Of a stretch of DNA of 64,000 bases, positions 24,968 to 35,695 are shown in pieces; the first letter of the stretch is position 1, and each line of letters starts with the position of its first letter. Origin of the DNA: Glutinoglossum americanum (taxonomy: Eukaryota; Ascomycota; Geoglossomycetes; Geoglossales; Geoglossaceae); the NCBI GenBank assembly GCA_020080175.1, contig JAGHQL010000055.1, forward strand, positions 1 through 64,000. Reading direction: 5' to 3'. Position numbers and translations under genes: made by a program. The notes under the pieces were generated by a model, which saw only the letters and a program-made list of their open reading frames with translations, was not told the DNA's origin and searched no databases.

Positions 24968-26278
24968 TTAGCTGTCTGGAGCATCAGTCAAAGGAATATA
25001 AGACACGCCAAACAACTTCTTTCTCTCAATAGTACCGTCTTCCTTCTTGTCAATGACCCAGACATGCTGCATATAGAAGCCATCATCAATGGGGATAAAC
25101 ATCCTAAAATCGAGTTAACACTATCTCTAAGTGTTCCTATTTGACCGAGCATGGCCGTGTCAACAAACCTCCCAGGGGCCTTCAGTTGGTCAATTAAAGG
25201 CTGATGCATTGACGCGGCTGCTGCACCAACATGAATGGCATCGTAGGGTCCTGCTCATGAATGAGCTAAAGTTAGCCAATTATCTACCTCCTTTCCTCCT
25301 TAGAGACAATTCCCCAAATGCCACGAGTCCCCAATTTTAATCGGATGCCACAAGTCAACACGTGAAACACTACCAGCACTGGAAGTTTTGCATGCTAGGG
25401 AAGGACCCCAACAACCACAGGCATCCCCCAGAGAACCACCGTTGCCTCATGGTGCATATGTTCCGGGGGTCTCCCGTGACTGCGGGCGCCCCGCCCCCCA
25501 AGGTCCACTGTTGTATTATAGGGGGGACTGCCATAACACTACAGAGTGAGGGGATAGGTGAAAAAAAATGTACTTAATAGACGGCAAGCGGATTGGAATC
25601 AGGATTGTGGTATTCTGGTAAACTTTTTGTGGCATCCGAGTAAATAAAACGAAAAGCCGTAGTCTTCAAGAAGTCATCCCTTTCTTTTATCGAAAAGCAG
25701 AGAACTATACCTCCTTCCTTATACCCCAGTCTGCCATCTCCCTTGACGAATTGTACACGCTTTGATTCTAGTAACGCCTGACCCTCCTTGTTCTTCTTCA
25801 TATTGTTGATAGATAGGTCAACTAGCCCCTGGATATGGTCCACACCAGTCACGACTCCGTCGGGAGCAACCAGATTCGCAAGGACATGTGTCAAGTAGCC
25901 AGATCCAGAACCAACATCGAGCACACGAGCATTCGAATGAAGGAAGGGAAGGAGGGATTCACATGCCTACTCGTCAAGAGAAATTAAAATTATCTAGCAG
26001 TACAGGCACCGATCCTTAACCTACTGAGGCATGCATATGCGGGGCGGATATGGTGGCGGAAAACCCGATGGTTTGAGGGGAATCCTCATACGCAGACCTG
26101 GGGCAGTAGTCGGCCCGGTCAACCTGTGAAAAGTGAGCTCGTGGATGTCGCGTTGGTTCTTGGAAATTCTACATACGCCGAGCATAGCCTCTTTTACTCT
26201 CTCAGCCTTGATCAATCCATTCCTTGCTAGGTTGTGTATCAACCCCCCGTTGCTGCTTCCCGAGCTTCTCCAGGCCAT
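24968..26278 (-). CDS. PCMT1: Protein-L-isoaspartate O-methyltransferase
   Basis: Role (known): cytosolic repair enzyme that methylates abnormal isoaspartyl residues using SAM. Seen, in order: [20 protein letters not shown] (start 26278), [32 protein letters not shown] (the family's substrate-side signature), [20 protein letters not shown] (SAM motif I), [35 protein letters not shown], and a last exon [20 protein letters not shown] ending TDAPDS at 24968. All junctions are in phase. Odd: the intron between GYKEG and GPYDA is 460 bp (25710-25251), against 50-80 bp for the rest of the window, suggesting an old insertion inside it. Confidence 0.9.
25251..25710 (-). other. Oversized 460 bp intron
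   Basis: Bounded by GTATAG at 25710 and GAGCAG at 25251. It contains a C/G-run segment (about 25420-25530) and no coding potential. No terminal inverted repeat or target duplication could be fixed by eye. Confidence 0.6.
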
Positions 26279-26567
26279 GTTTTGTCGGCTGGTGGCAAAT
26301 GTAGCCCTACTCCAAGCGGAGTGCTTGATAGTAACAAAGAAACACGCGGCAAAGACAGGAAAGGCAATTAGTAAATGTGTAATTCGGGGCTTTAAGTTCT
26401 CCAGTAATTTTGTCATCAGTTTGTGGGCGCTCTTAGCCTTGAAGTTCACTTTTGGCGGGGTACCGAGGGTCTGCCAAGCCACACAATGACATCAATATTC
26501 TAGGGTAGTGATTTGGAGAGGCCCCTCCTCTATTAACACATTTCGTATATGCTGCTAAGCAACTGGT

Positions 26568-28029
26568 CTATATATACTTCTTTTCTGGATCCAGAATATC
26601 TAACCCTTCCATCACCTTTTCGTACCTAGGGAAGGTCAGTACTACGGGTCTCATCGGGTGAGTGTTGGCCTTACATGGTGAACACAATCCCACCGCTTAA
26701 CTATAGGATGATATCAGCAACTGCGGCTTCGTAGGAGGAATTCTGGCATTAGTCGGCCCTTACCATCAATCTGGCCAAACGCGGAAGTGCGCCTGACCAA
26801 AATGCCAGCACGCCTTCTTCCCTGAATATTCTTGCTGCGCATGCAAATGTGTTCTTATACTCCTTTCTAGCTTCGATAGATTGCATACTGTATTCTAAAC
26901 GTGAGTATACCCTATTGACAGTGGAACCCACGGCAGGTTTGGTACCGAGTCTTGACTGTGTCCACCGGCATTGTGGCATATCTGTCGTGAAATTTAGCGC
27001 TGCTTGGTGGCATTTAATCTCCAAGGCTCACACTGTGATCACGCCGGCCGTCGCCCCAATGCCGAATGTACTGACTGTGCCCAATTTCTCACCTGGCGCA
27101 ACATAACTCTGCGCAAGCTGCTTAAGCGTAGTATAACTTCCAAATCGCACTGCCGAATTGGCAGCCTGCCGGGCTGTTGTGGGGACAAACCCCTGGAAAA
27201 ATCCGCGGACACCGCGTTCTTGGAACATGATTTTAGAGCCATGGAGGAAGCCTCGCATGCGAGGATTCCCTGATTTACGGTCATCAATCCTGTAGTTTAA
27301 AAGGCCCATCAGCTGCCAATTGTCTGGGTTTCATAGAGGAACGTTGGGTAGTGCTTACAATGTCGTTTTGATGCTTTCAAATGGTGTTACCGCAAATAGT
27401 GATTCACTAACACCTTTAAATCGATTTTAAGTAGGGTTGCATGATGATTATCGCAAGCAGCATGGGCCCACCTGCTCCTAGCCCGGCCAGAACTGTCCTC
27501 GGCCCAGATATCTTGCCTTTATCGTCCTGCAGTAAATTCCTGAAGGTATCGAAGGCGACGAATCCTATGGATAGGTGAGCACGGTATATCTCCACGACTT
27601 TAAATAGCGGGCTATTCATACGAATGCCAGCCTTTATCGAATTCCCAATTATCAAGGTGGTGCACCCAGCATACCAGGCAGAGCCAAATGAAGGCCATGG
27701 CAGCTTTTTTCCATCTGGTAGTCTGCGATTGAGCTGTGTTCTTGTCTTCGCAACTACCCATCGATGGATCAGTATAGCTGTCAATTTGGTCTTTGAACAC
27801 TTCTGGTGGGACGGACATTCGGCAGGATATGTAATTGCTAGACCACAGGTTTGTCAGTAACAAGCCTAGATGACACGCTGCCAGAGTCAACGTACAAATT
27901 TCCACCGCTCCAGCAGTGGACCCCGCAATTATAGACCGAAGTGCGCTAGGCTATGAAAACAATAAGATAACGGCTCTAGGAGTATTTGGGCTATTGGTGA
28001 CTTGCCTTTTCTTTGCGACTATCAGGCAT
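26568..28029 (-). CDS. CTP1: Mitochondrial tricarboxylate (citrate) carrier, CTP1 type
   Basis: Role (known): mitochondrial carrier family protein of the inner membrane that exports citrate in exchange for malate or isocitrate. Seen: about ten short exons. Start MPDSRKEK at 28029, then PSALRSIIAGSTAGAVEI, SITYPAEF, AKTRTQLNRRLPDGKKLPW, FVAFDTFRNLLQDDKGKISG, VSESLFAVTPFESIKTTL, IDDRKSGNPRMRGFLHG, YATMPVDTVKTR, MQSIEARKEYKN, FWSGALPRLARLM, LSGGIVFTM and YEKVMEGLDILDPEKKYI. All three Px[DE]xx[KR] carrier signatures are present (PAEFAKTR, PFESIKTT, PVDTVKTR). The first intron has a GC donor (AAG|GCAAGT) instead of GT and is in phase 0. About 295 aa, normal. It is divergent from TAN1 across 256 bp. 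Confidence 0.9.
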
Positions 28030-28285
28030 TATTTGAGAATCGCTGGACCGCTTGGATGAGTAAATGTTCCGCTTTAGATCATGCCAAGCCGCATTCTTGG
28101 GAATTACATAATCCATCTGCTGCAATGTGATTGACAAAAGCCACCAGTTCGATTGAAATTTATTTCTCCTAGCTGAACTACTAGAAGCTCCATTATTGGC
28201 AATTGGAAATCCACCGGGGAGGCTAGAAGAGCCCGTATTGGAAAACGATTCTTCCGTATCCACAATTCCTTCTCTGGACGGACCA
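28030..28285. promoter_or_regulatory. Divergent promoter region CTP1 / TAN1
   Basis: 256 bases between head-to-head starts; no specific site called. Confidence 0.5.
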
Positions 28286-29587
28286 ATGACAGACACTAAG
28301 AAACGAAAGCTCGAGGGCGCACCCGGCAGACCATCCAAAAAAGTCAAGGTATAAGTGGTCTACACGCAGTATCGAGGACTGCTTGTGGCAATGCGTGACT
28401 AAAGCACACTATTTCATCTAACTGTGATCCGACAGGGCAAGCGACAGTGGCAGACACCGAAACAGAGAAGTGGCGGAAATAACTCTAGCAGCAACGGCAT
28501 CGAACCTGGGGACTCGGGGATTTGGGCTACTTGCGATATGCATAAGGAAGCAAAGTGTACGGGGGATTTGATTGATCTTTTCAACAAGGTGAGCCATAGA
28601 CCTGCGGGAGTTGTCCGGGAGAAATCCAAAATAACCCGTTACATCTGGCCATCGTCAGATATCGAGGCTAATACATGTTGAACAGCAAGCGGAAGAACTC
28701 TACGGTAGCTACGAAGGCGAAGTAGAAAGTGGGGATATCGAAGGCGAGATTAACAGAGAGATATCGGAGATTCGACAGCCCAAGGATGACAGGCTCTTCA
28801 GTCCCGTCAGAGTTGATGTTAAATGTGGTGTGTGCTCGCTCATTGTTTCCGATATGAACGGAACTAATTTAGTATCTCTCGAGAAGTCTTGTTTTTCAAG
28901 ACTCGGGAGCCTATTGAACCCGTCGGGTTTGTACACCGCATTTGTACAGATGCATCCTCATCATCAGGACGCAAACAGAGTCGTTGGGTCAAGAGACTTA
29001 CGCCCATGACTCTGATTGGGAAAGCAACAGAAAATGGTTTGGACGAAGTATCAAAGATTGTGCTTGCACCCCACTTCCATAGAAGTGATCAAGCGGGAAA
29101 AAAGGTATGTATCTCCAAAGAGCAGTGGCGCGGAAGTCAATGCTCAAATTCAGCTCTGGCTAATGTTCGTAAAATTGGGGATTTCGGTATAGTTTGCGAT
29201 TCGTACAAACATACGAAACCACAATACCTTAACCAGAGACAGCATTATAAAGCGAGTTGCAGCGGTAATAGGACCGGGACACAGGGTCGACCTAAAAGAC
29301 TATGATTTGCTCGTTCTAGTGGAGATATTCCAGGTATGGTAAGGCATATCCCTGTCAGTAAGCGCGGTAGTTAATTTCGGTTTCTGAAACAGAACATCTG
29401 CGGAATGAGTGTTGTGCCGGCCGACTTTGATCAATTGAGGCGCTACAACCTTGCGGAGATCAACGATGCAAGTAGGAACTTGTCGAATCAACAGGCAGAT
29501 GGAAGACGACTCCCTGGCGGATCCGGCGTTGGTGAGAACGCCGCTGACGAGGTTGACCAACGGACACCGTCAATAGTGAGCTCTTAA
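28286..29587 (+). CDS. TAN1: TAN1 / THUMPD1: tRNA ac4C12 acetylation adaptor
   Basis: Role (known): THUMP-domain RNA-binding partner of Kre33/NAT10 needed for N4-acetylcytidine at position 12 of tRNA Leu and Ser. Seen: exons MTDTKKRKLEGAPGRPSKKV, GKRQWQTPKQRSGG, SGIWATCDMHKEAKCTGDLI, QAEELYGSYEGE, LFFKTREPIEPVGFVHRIC, then FAIRTNIRNHNTLTRDSIIK, YDLLVLVEIFQ and NICGMSVVPADF, ending TPSIVSS at 29587. The THUMP core spans roughly the VHRIC to GMSVV segment. Five introns of about 60-100 bp, all in phase. About 300 aa, typical. The Ser/Asn-rich C-terminus is variable in the family. Confidence 0.9.
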
Positions 29588-30415
29588 TGGCAACGACGTA
29601 CAAGTAGTCCCCTTAAAATGCCACCACAACTCTAGTGCGAAGTGCGAAGTGTTTCGAAAGCGCATCCTAGTAGAGCAGGGAATTCGCTTGATAATCGAAG
29701 CGGGTGTCATCATTCGATAGATTATTTGCTCTCGAGTAGCGTGCATATCCAAGGCATTTTCGTGTCAAATGCGAAGGATGGGGTGTGTGTTGTAGATCAA
29801 GACTTCGGAAACGCGTGTAGGGGGAAGTTTTTTGGTGGGGCGGTCCAAAGTCCGGTCCAGACTCATTCGCCAAATGTCTTTAGGCATTGGTTCGATTGCA
29901 AGCTATAATGAAATGCCTACCTGATCGGGAACCATTAAGCGAAATCGCGCCTCACAACATCCGAGTAGGACATTCCGGGCGACATCCCACTAGCTGGCGT
30001 GAAATGCCTGTTGTTAGAGTACTAACTAGCCCCGGACGCCTGCACACACGCAACTCTCAATCGCCTCAGCCATGCAGTGATGAACCCGGTTGGCTGGAGC
30101 ATCTACTTATGCAAAGCCTGTTGGCTGTTGGATATAGAGTACTCTCGCCTCGAAGGCCTTCTTATAGGATGCTTAGACCTGGCTCTTGCAATGCCTGCTC
30201 AGATATGTGTGTACGTATGTACAGTGCACACATGTCGTGGAAACCCAGCCGCTAGAGATCTGCTTGTTCGCTTTCAGATACCAGATTGAATCGTGTTAAC
30301 ATTTGTTATAATGTCGTACCATAACCCCTCTATTTAAATATCTCTCGTGTATCCAAGCTAGATGACCTCGTCCTTGGATTTCTAAGACCTGTTTACCATT
30401 CTCTTCGCTTGTGCC
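29588..30415. other. Spacer between TAN1 and the APH-like gene
   Basis: About 830 bases; several short ORFs without family likeness. Presumed promoter of the downstream gene. Confidence 0.4.
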
Positions 30416-31554
30416 ATGCGTCTTCGACCCGCTGATAAATACTCTGTACATGCGCTTGTCGCCTGGCGCCACCGTTATGTGACAGCGAGGTTGGCAATGG
30501 AGATCTCCGCCATACAGAAGGCTCTTTGGAGTGTTATTCCCTCACCTTTAGACGCTACGCTTTCCTCTATCAAAGAATTGACAGTCGGAAGCCTTCACAC
30601 GCTTTATCTATTGACCATGGTTGATGGTTCGCGGTTAGTGCTCAAAATCGCGCCATCACAGAATGCCAGACTCCTACGACACGAGCAAGAAGGTCTGAAG
30701 ACAGAAGCAGAGGTCCTCCAAACGCTTGGAGCACAGGGCCAGATACCTGTTCCTCGCGTGCTGAAGTACGATGCGTACGGTGCGGAGCTTGGTGCCCCGT
30801 ATATCTTGATGGAATATGTGCCAGGGATGCCGCTGAAAGAGCTACACCCATGCCTGGACGCTAACGACAAGTATTATGTCGACAGGCAGCTCGGAAGGTT
30901 CTTCTATTATATCAGCGCTACACCGCAACTGCAACTAAGTTTCGGGCCATTAGTTAGGGTGATCTCGGGCGCAGGTTTCGACAGGTGGGGAGAGGCATTC
31001 CTCTCTTTAGTCGAAGCCGTCCTACGTGATGCAGAGGATCTGGTAGTTCTACTTCCATACGAGCAGATCCGGAAGGAGATGGACCGTCTTTCCCCGGTGC
31101 TAGACGATGTGCGGGAAGCTAGGCTTGTAGTGATGAATGAGGGTTACTCCAACATTCTCCTAGATTCACGAACGAAGAAAGTTACCGCTGTCCTTGATTA
31201 CGGGCGAGTGGTGTTGGGCGATCCGATGCTGTCGGAGATTTTCGCTACAGGGTCTTCTGCGTTTTTCGAGGGCTTTGGCTCTTATCCGTCGCTGGTGGGT
31301 AGAGGGCGAATAAGGCAGCTTTTGTGCGTACTGGGAACTCTCCCTCGCCCGTTCTACGCCGTTCTTAAAGCGCATTAGCTAACTAATCCCTTACACCTAA
31401 CAGATATGCATGCTACCGAGCGATCATAGCAGTAGTGATGGCATACTACCGGCCAGATCGCACCACGATACCAGAGTTAGAAGCACGGAGGCAGCTGTTA
31501 GAAGCATTATCCTTACTCGCAGTAGAGGAAGGTTTAGAACTGGAGCATTCTTGA
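30416..31554 (+). CDS. APH-fold phosphotransferase-like protein with substituted catalytic loop
   Basis: Seen: one 80 bp intron (31324-31403, GTGCGT...AACAG). Exon 2 restores YACYRAIIAVVMAYYRPD and ends LELEHS at 31554. N-lobe: GSLHTLYLL, then LVLKIAPS (the ATP-binding Lys), EAEVLQTLG, IPVPRVLKYD and APYILMEYVPGMPLKEL. The catalytic loop normally reads HGDxxxxN in this family; here it is LVVMNEGYSNILLD, so His and the catalytic Asp are Val and Asn, while the later Asn is kept. The metal-binding Asp of the DFG-like motif is present (AVLDYGRVVLGDP). Known: fungal genomes carry many APH-family proteins of unknown substrate. Inference: probably a poor or inactive kinase, or one of divergent chemistry. 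Start may instead be the Met at 30494. Confidence 0.75.
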
Positions 31555-33355
31555 ACCTCGAAATCTTTTTTTTTTCTAACATACATATTGGTTATTACAA
31601 AGGCAAGGTGTTGTGCTCTAAAAAAATATATTTCCCTCACCCTAGAGTACCACGTCTATTTTGCCGTTTAGGTCGCTCCCCCCTAGCTTTTAAACAGTCT
31701 AACTTATTAATCCGCCATCACAAAGCGTTGTATCACTAAAGAGCAGTTGAAATTTTGTAAAGCGCTCCGCTTGCCGCATTTGCAGAATACAGGAGCTCAA
31801 GGGCTCTGGTATTATTTAGTCTTGAAAAGAAAACGGAAGGGATATGAGGTTGACCGTGGGGGCCGAGAAAGAGACATCTGGAGCTACACTCCTGTGTCAA
31901 AAGCAAGCGTAAACAGGCCGCAAAAAACCAGAAGAAAGAAATATCGAAAGAACTTTGGTCGAACTCAGCCAAAATGCCACCGGAAGTGAGAATGGAAAAA
32001 AGAAAACATGCGTCTAATCTACGTTGCGCACATCAAAAGAGGGCGTGACAAACTCTTTGATAACCACCCCACAAAAAAAGAGCCAACGAAATTCGTCGGG
32101 GGATGGGACGAAGTGATGTGCAGTAGGATGTGAAGGTGCCGTCAGCACAAGGCCGCCTATCCTCGGTGCCCAAGAACCCTATGGACATGAGGGTTTCCCT
32201 AGCGATGCATACGCCAAGGCCGATGACCTCACTCAGCCAAAGGAAGAGCGGAGTGCGAGAAAGGAGCTCTCAAAACCTCGACCCTCGCATCTTCCCTGAG
32301 CTAGCCGTTAGGATTTCTCGCCCTCTGCTTGATTGGCACCGCAGGAGGTGCGCCGTAGGCGGGCCCCTAGCGTGGGATCGTCGTTTGCTTTCACAGGATT
32401 CAGAGTCTAAAGGGCGCCGGATGTTGTGGGGAAAAAGCAAGAGGCAGGGAGGATGCGAGAAGCAAAAACCATAAAACCCCGAGATGCGAAAGGTATGTGG
32501 TATTTCACGCATACGCGTTCCACCATGCAATGCATCCCCATTCCCCGAACCACCAACCACTATGGACTTTGTGACAGGCTGAATTCCACTTTGAGGTGTC
32601 GAATTTGACAACATGCCGAAAGCCGAGGACGGAGTTTTCCTTTTGCCAAGTCTGTTCTATTGTGTCGCCTGAGCGCGGAGTGCCTGAGCGCGGAGCAGTA
32701 GAGTGGATATGGAGTTGATCATGAGCTTTTATCTACCCAATCGCATCTCCATCTTATCCGTGAGCGTAATTAGTAGAAATGTCTTCATTGGTTCGCTAAG
32801 AACAGCGGGTTATATCACGTGATGCCACGACTCGAATAAAAGTCCGCAAATTATGCCTTACAAGGAAAAGCGTAAGACGCGAAAATGACGCGCTCGGAGA
32901 AAGGGCGTTCGCATTAAGAGCCCACAGGTTGAAATAGCATTGAGAATATCCGTGGCCGGTTGAAACCTCTGGCAGGCAAACAACAAAACTTTCAAAACAA
33001 GACAACATGGTTGGCGTGAAATAGAAGAGAAAAAAAAAATTTACCACACAATTGTGACTCGCACCTGTGAATTATGGACAGACGAAATCTCTCCGATGCC
33101 TGCTCAGGACCCATCAATTCCTCGATCCCTTTAGAGGCTCGCCCACATATGGCCAAAAAGAGTGGTTGGCATTGTAAACGAAAATTGACCGTAGTTACCA
33201 GTCAGAGTAAGGCATCTCTAGACTTAGGATCAATACAATATCGTTTTGAGGAGTGAATCGCGGGACATCTGTCGCGCGAGTCATAGGCCAGACCCAAGTA
33301 TGATGCGGATAGGAACATGACATTTACGTCAGTCGTGAAAAAGAACGACTGATGT
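31555..33355. other. 1.8 kb convergent spacer
   Basis: Between two 3' ends. Contains short non-conserved ORFs and a 14-base direct duplication (GCCTGAGCGCGGAG at 32667-32680 and 32682-32695). No gene supported. Confidence 0.45.
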
Positions 33356-34618
33356 TCATGGGACCAGCTCACCCCCTAGCTGCATCTGGGATCCAAGGCT
33401 TATCCTCTTCTTCCCTTCCCCGCCGAGCCCGCCCAGGTTCGGGCTTGCTGAGGGTGGCACCAGGGCATCGAAATTAAGCTTTCTCCGAGCTTCTTTTGCT
33501 GCCAGAGGGGTTCGTAAGATATGAGGCGTTCGACTCCCCCACTGCTGTTGGCCAGGACTCGGGGTTATATTGACAAAATCTGAAAAGTCGAAGAATTGAG
33601 AGGGAGTCGAGGGTCCTCCAAATCCGCCCAGTAGTCCTGTCGGGGTGGTCATCATGGAGGACGGCAGAACCAAGCTCCGAGAGGGCGGTGTTGCGGGGGC
33701 AAACACTCGGGTTTTCATTACCGGATTAACAGAAGATGGTGGCGAACCCGCGAGGTAGAGGAGAAGATCAGCCCCTTCCTTACCAGTCTGCGGGTCGTGA
33801 GAAGCCAAGGTAGACTTATTTGCACCGCGGAGGCGTCCAGGCCGAGATCGAGAAGGAGGGGGAGTCCGTGGTGGGGAAGAACATATCTGGGAGGGCGGCA
33901 CCTGGAATGAGTGCATGTGAAGATCGCTCTCCTCGTCATCAGATACGGCGGCAAAGCTGGGAGAGAAGGCTTCTGTAGGGACAGTTGGTGCCTCTGAGGT
34001 AAAGGAAATACTGGCTCCATGGGAGACCGTCAACTGTGAGTATTGTCGGTGGTGGACAGGAGAAGACTGTGGCAGATGATGAACGCCCTTCCATGTCGCG
34101 AGACTTGCTTGAGACTTGGGAAGCGTTGAAGAGATGGAGTTCGCACGCTTACGAGCTCCTCTATTGGGTCCAGGATACTGGAGGCTAGATTTATTTATGA
34201 TCCTCTTCTTATAGTTGTGACGGCTTCCGTGGCGGTAGATATCGTCAGGCAACAGATGTACCGTGGAGGGAGGTTTAAAGTTCAATACTGAGGGGCGGTG
34301 ATAATCTGAAATAGTCGATGATGAGTCGGAGACCATTTCACCGCTAGAGTGCGGGCGCTTCCGCTTGAGTTCTCTCTCGGCGAGTGGTTCAACGGTTTTG
34401 AGAGGAAGGTGCTCCCAACCATTCTTTGCTTTGAAACTTGCAAGTGCCAGTCGGCTCTTCAGAAGCCGACCCATCTATCAATGAGCATGTTAGCAAGTTG
34501 CAATTACGAGATAAAGATAGGAAAATTAACTGATACCACTCACCTTGGCGATTTCGGCCCTCCTGAGGACCTTTTCAGCAACATCGTCGGACTGCTGTTT
34601 GGTAATGGGAGAGGACAT
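33356..34618 (-). CDS. Whi5/Nrm1-like G1/S transcription repressor
   Basis: Seen: two exons. Exon 1 from 34618 reads MSSPITKQQSDDVAEKVLRR, AEIAK; a 70 bp intron (GTGAGT...GATAG) joins it in phase to MGRLLKSRLALASFKAKNGW. This helical head with LKSRLALASFKA is the GTB-like motif of fungal Whi5/Nrm1 proteins. The rest is Ser/Pro-rich with many SP/TP sites (likely CDK targets), the short block EGADLLLYLAGSPPS, and near the C-terminus PSQFFDFSDFVNITPSP and RRKLNFDAL. Known: the family binds SBF/MBF factors and represses G1/S genes until phosphorylated. Inference: assignment between Whi5 and Nrm1 subtypes is not possible by eye. About 395 aa. Confidence 0.72.
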
Positions 34619-35695
34619 CGAGGCCCCAGAGAAACCAAATTGCCTTCCTTGGCCAGTGGTTCAAAGTTAGGACCAGAGGGGGATGAACTGGGCAGAAAGG
34701 TGAACGTGGAGTGCAGGAGGCGGGGCTAGGAAGTTGTCGTAGTTGGAATGTGGTCTCTCAACGGGCCGCGTTGTAAGGTGGCAAGGAGTGCACTGCCTAG
34801 TTAGTCTGGGGAGCAGTGCACCGCTAGTTTCGTAAGGTATTATGTGTATTTACGGGAGGCTTCAACCAAAAGACTAGGACGAGGTTACTATTCAGGCACC
34901 ATCTGATCCACAACCAGCTGAAGCGGAGGTTGATTTTCTTGCCTGGTTTAGAAGGCGGCTAACGACATAGGAAGCGAGATGAGAGGACGCGCCGTGTTTG
35001 GTGTTTGGACAGTCCCACTCAGCGTTCTGAGCCAAGCGAGATGCCCTAAAAATGCCCCAAAATGACTATATTGGGCAATAACTCATCTCGTTATTATTTG
35101 CCCGTTTAATCTAACCATCTGAGCACATACATATGCTACAGCTGCCTCTATATTACGTTGGTTGCCATGCATACGGAGTACAATAGACACAATGTAGCTT
35201 GTAGTTCTGCCGTGCGGCAGCTCTCCTTGTTGCAGAAAGCTATCTTCTTTAGCTCTTTCTCCTTCCCCGGCGAAGCTTTTCACCAAAAACGTTAGTCCCG
35301 CTAAGACACCGTCAGCGAATCAGTGCCCTATCATCAGCTTGTTATCTCTGGGTTCGGAAATTGCTCTCCTGCCCGAGTCTATGACGAACGATTTCGGCCT
35401 AAACCCAATTCTTGTTGTCGTAGTCGTCGTCGTCGTCCTCACTCCATTTACACCAACGTTCGACCTGATTTTCCTTCTGGTTTTGGTCATCGTGAGCTTC
35501 CTTGCCGACTCCTTTGCTATCTCCAAACATTCATTTTGTCTGCGATCTGTGGTTTCGTTTTCCGGCTTGCGCGCCGAGCTTTAGGCGTTCACTCGCTCTC
35601 AAACATTCAATCTTGCCAGGCGGATTGCTTGAGTTACAGCTGGTTGCGCCAATCGTTGATTTGTCCTTTGCTTTGTTCTATCTCTAACCCATCCA
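34619..35695. promoter_or_regulatory. Divergent spacer between the Whi5-like gene and the metallopeptidase-like gene
   Basis: About 1.1 kb holding both promoters. A (GTC)n-like run (GTCGTAGTCGTCGTCGTCGT) lies near 35417-35436. No other feature. Confidence 0.45.

Noticed and set aside
32130-32474. 114 aa plus-strand frame in the 31.6-33.3 kb spacer
   Set aside because: Low-information composition, overlapped by an equally long frame on the other strand, no recognisable family.
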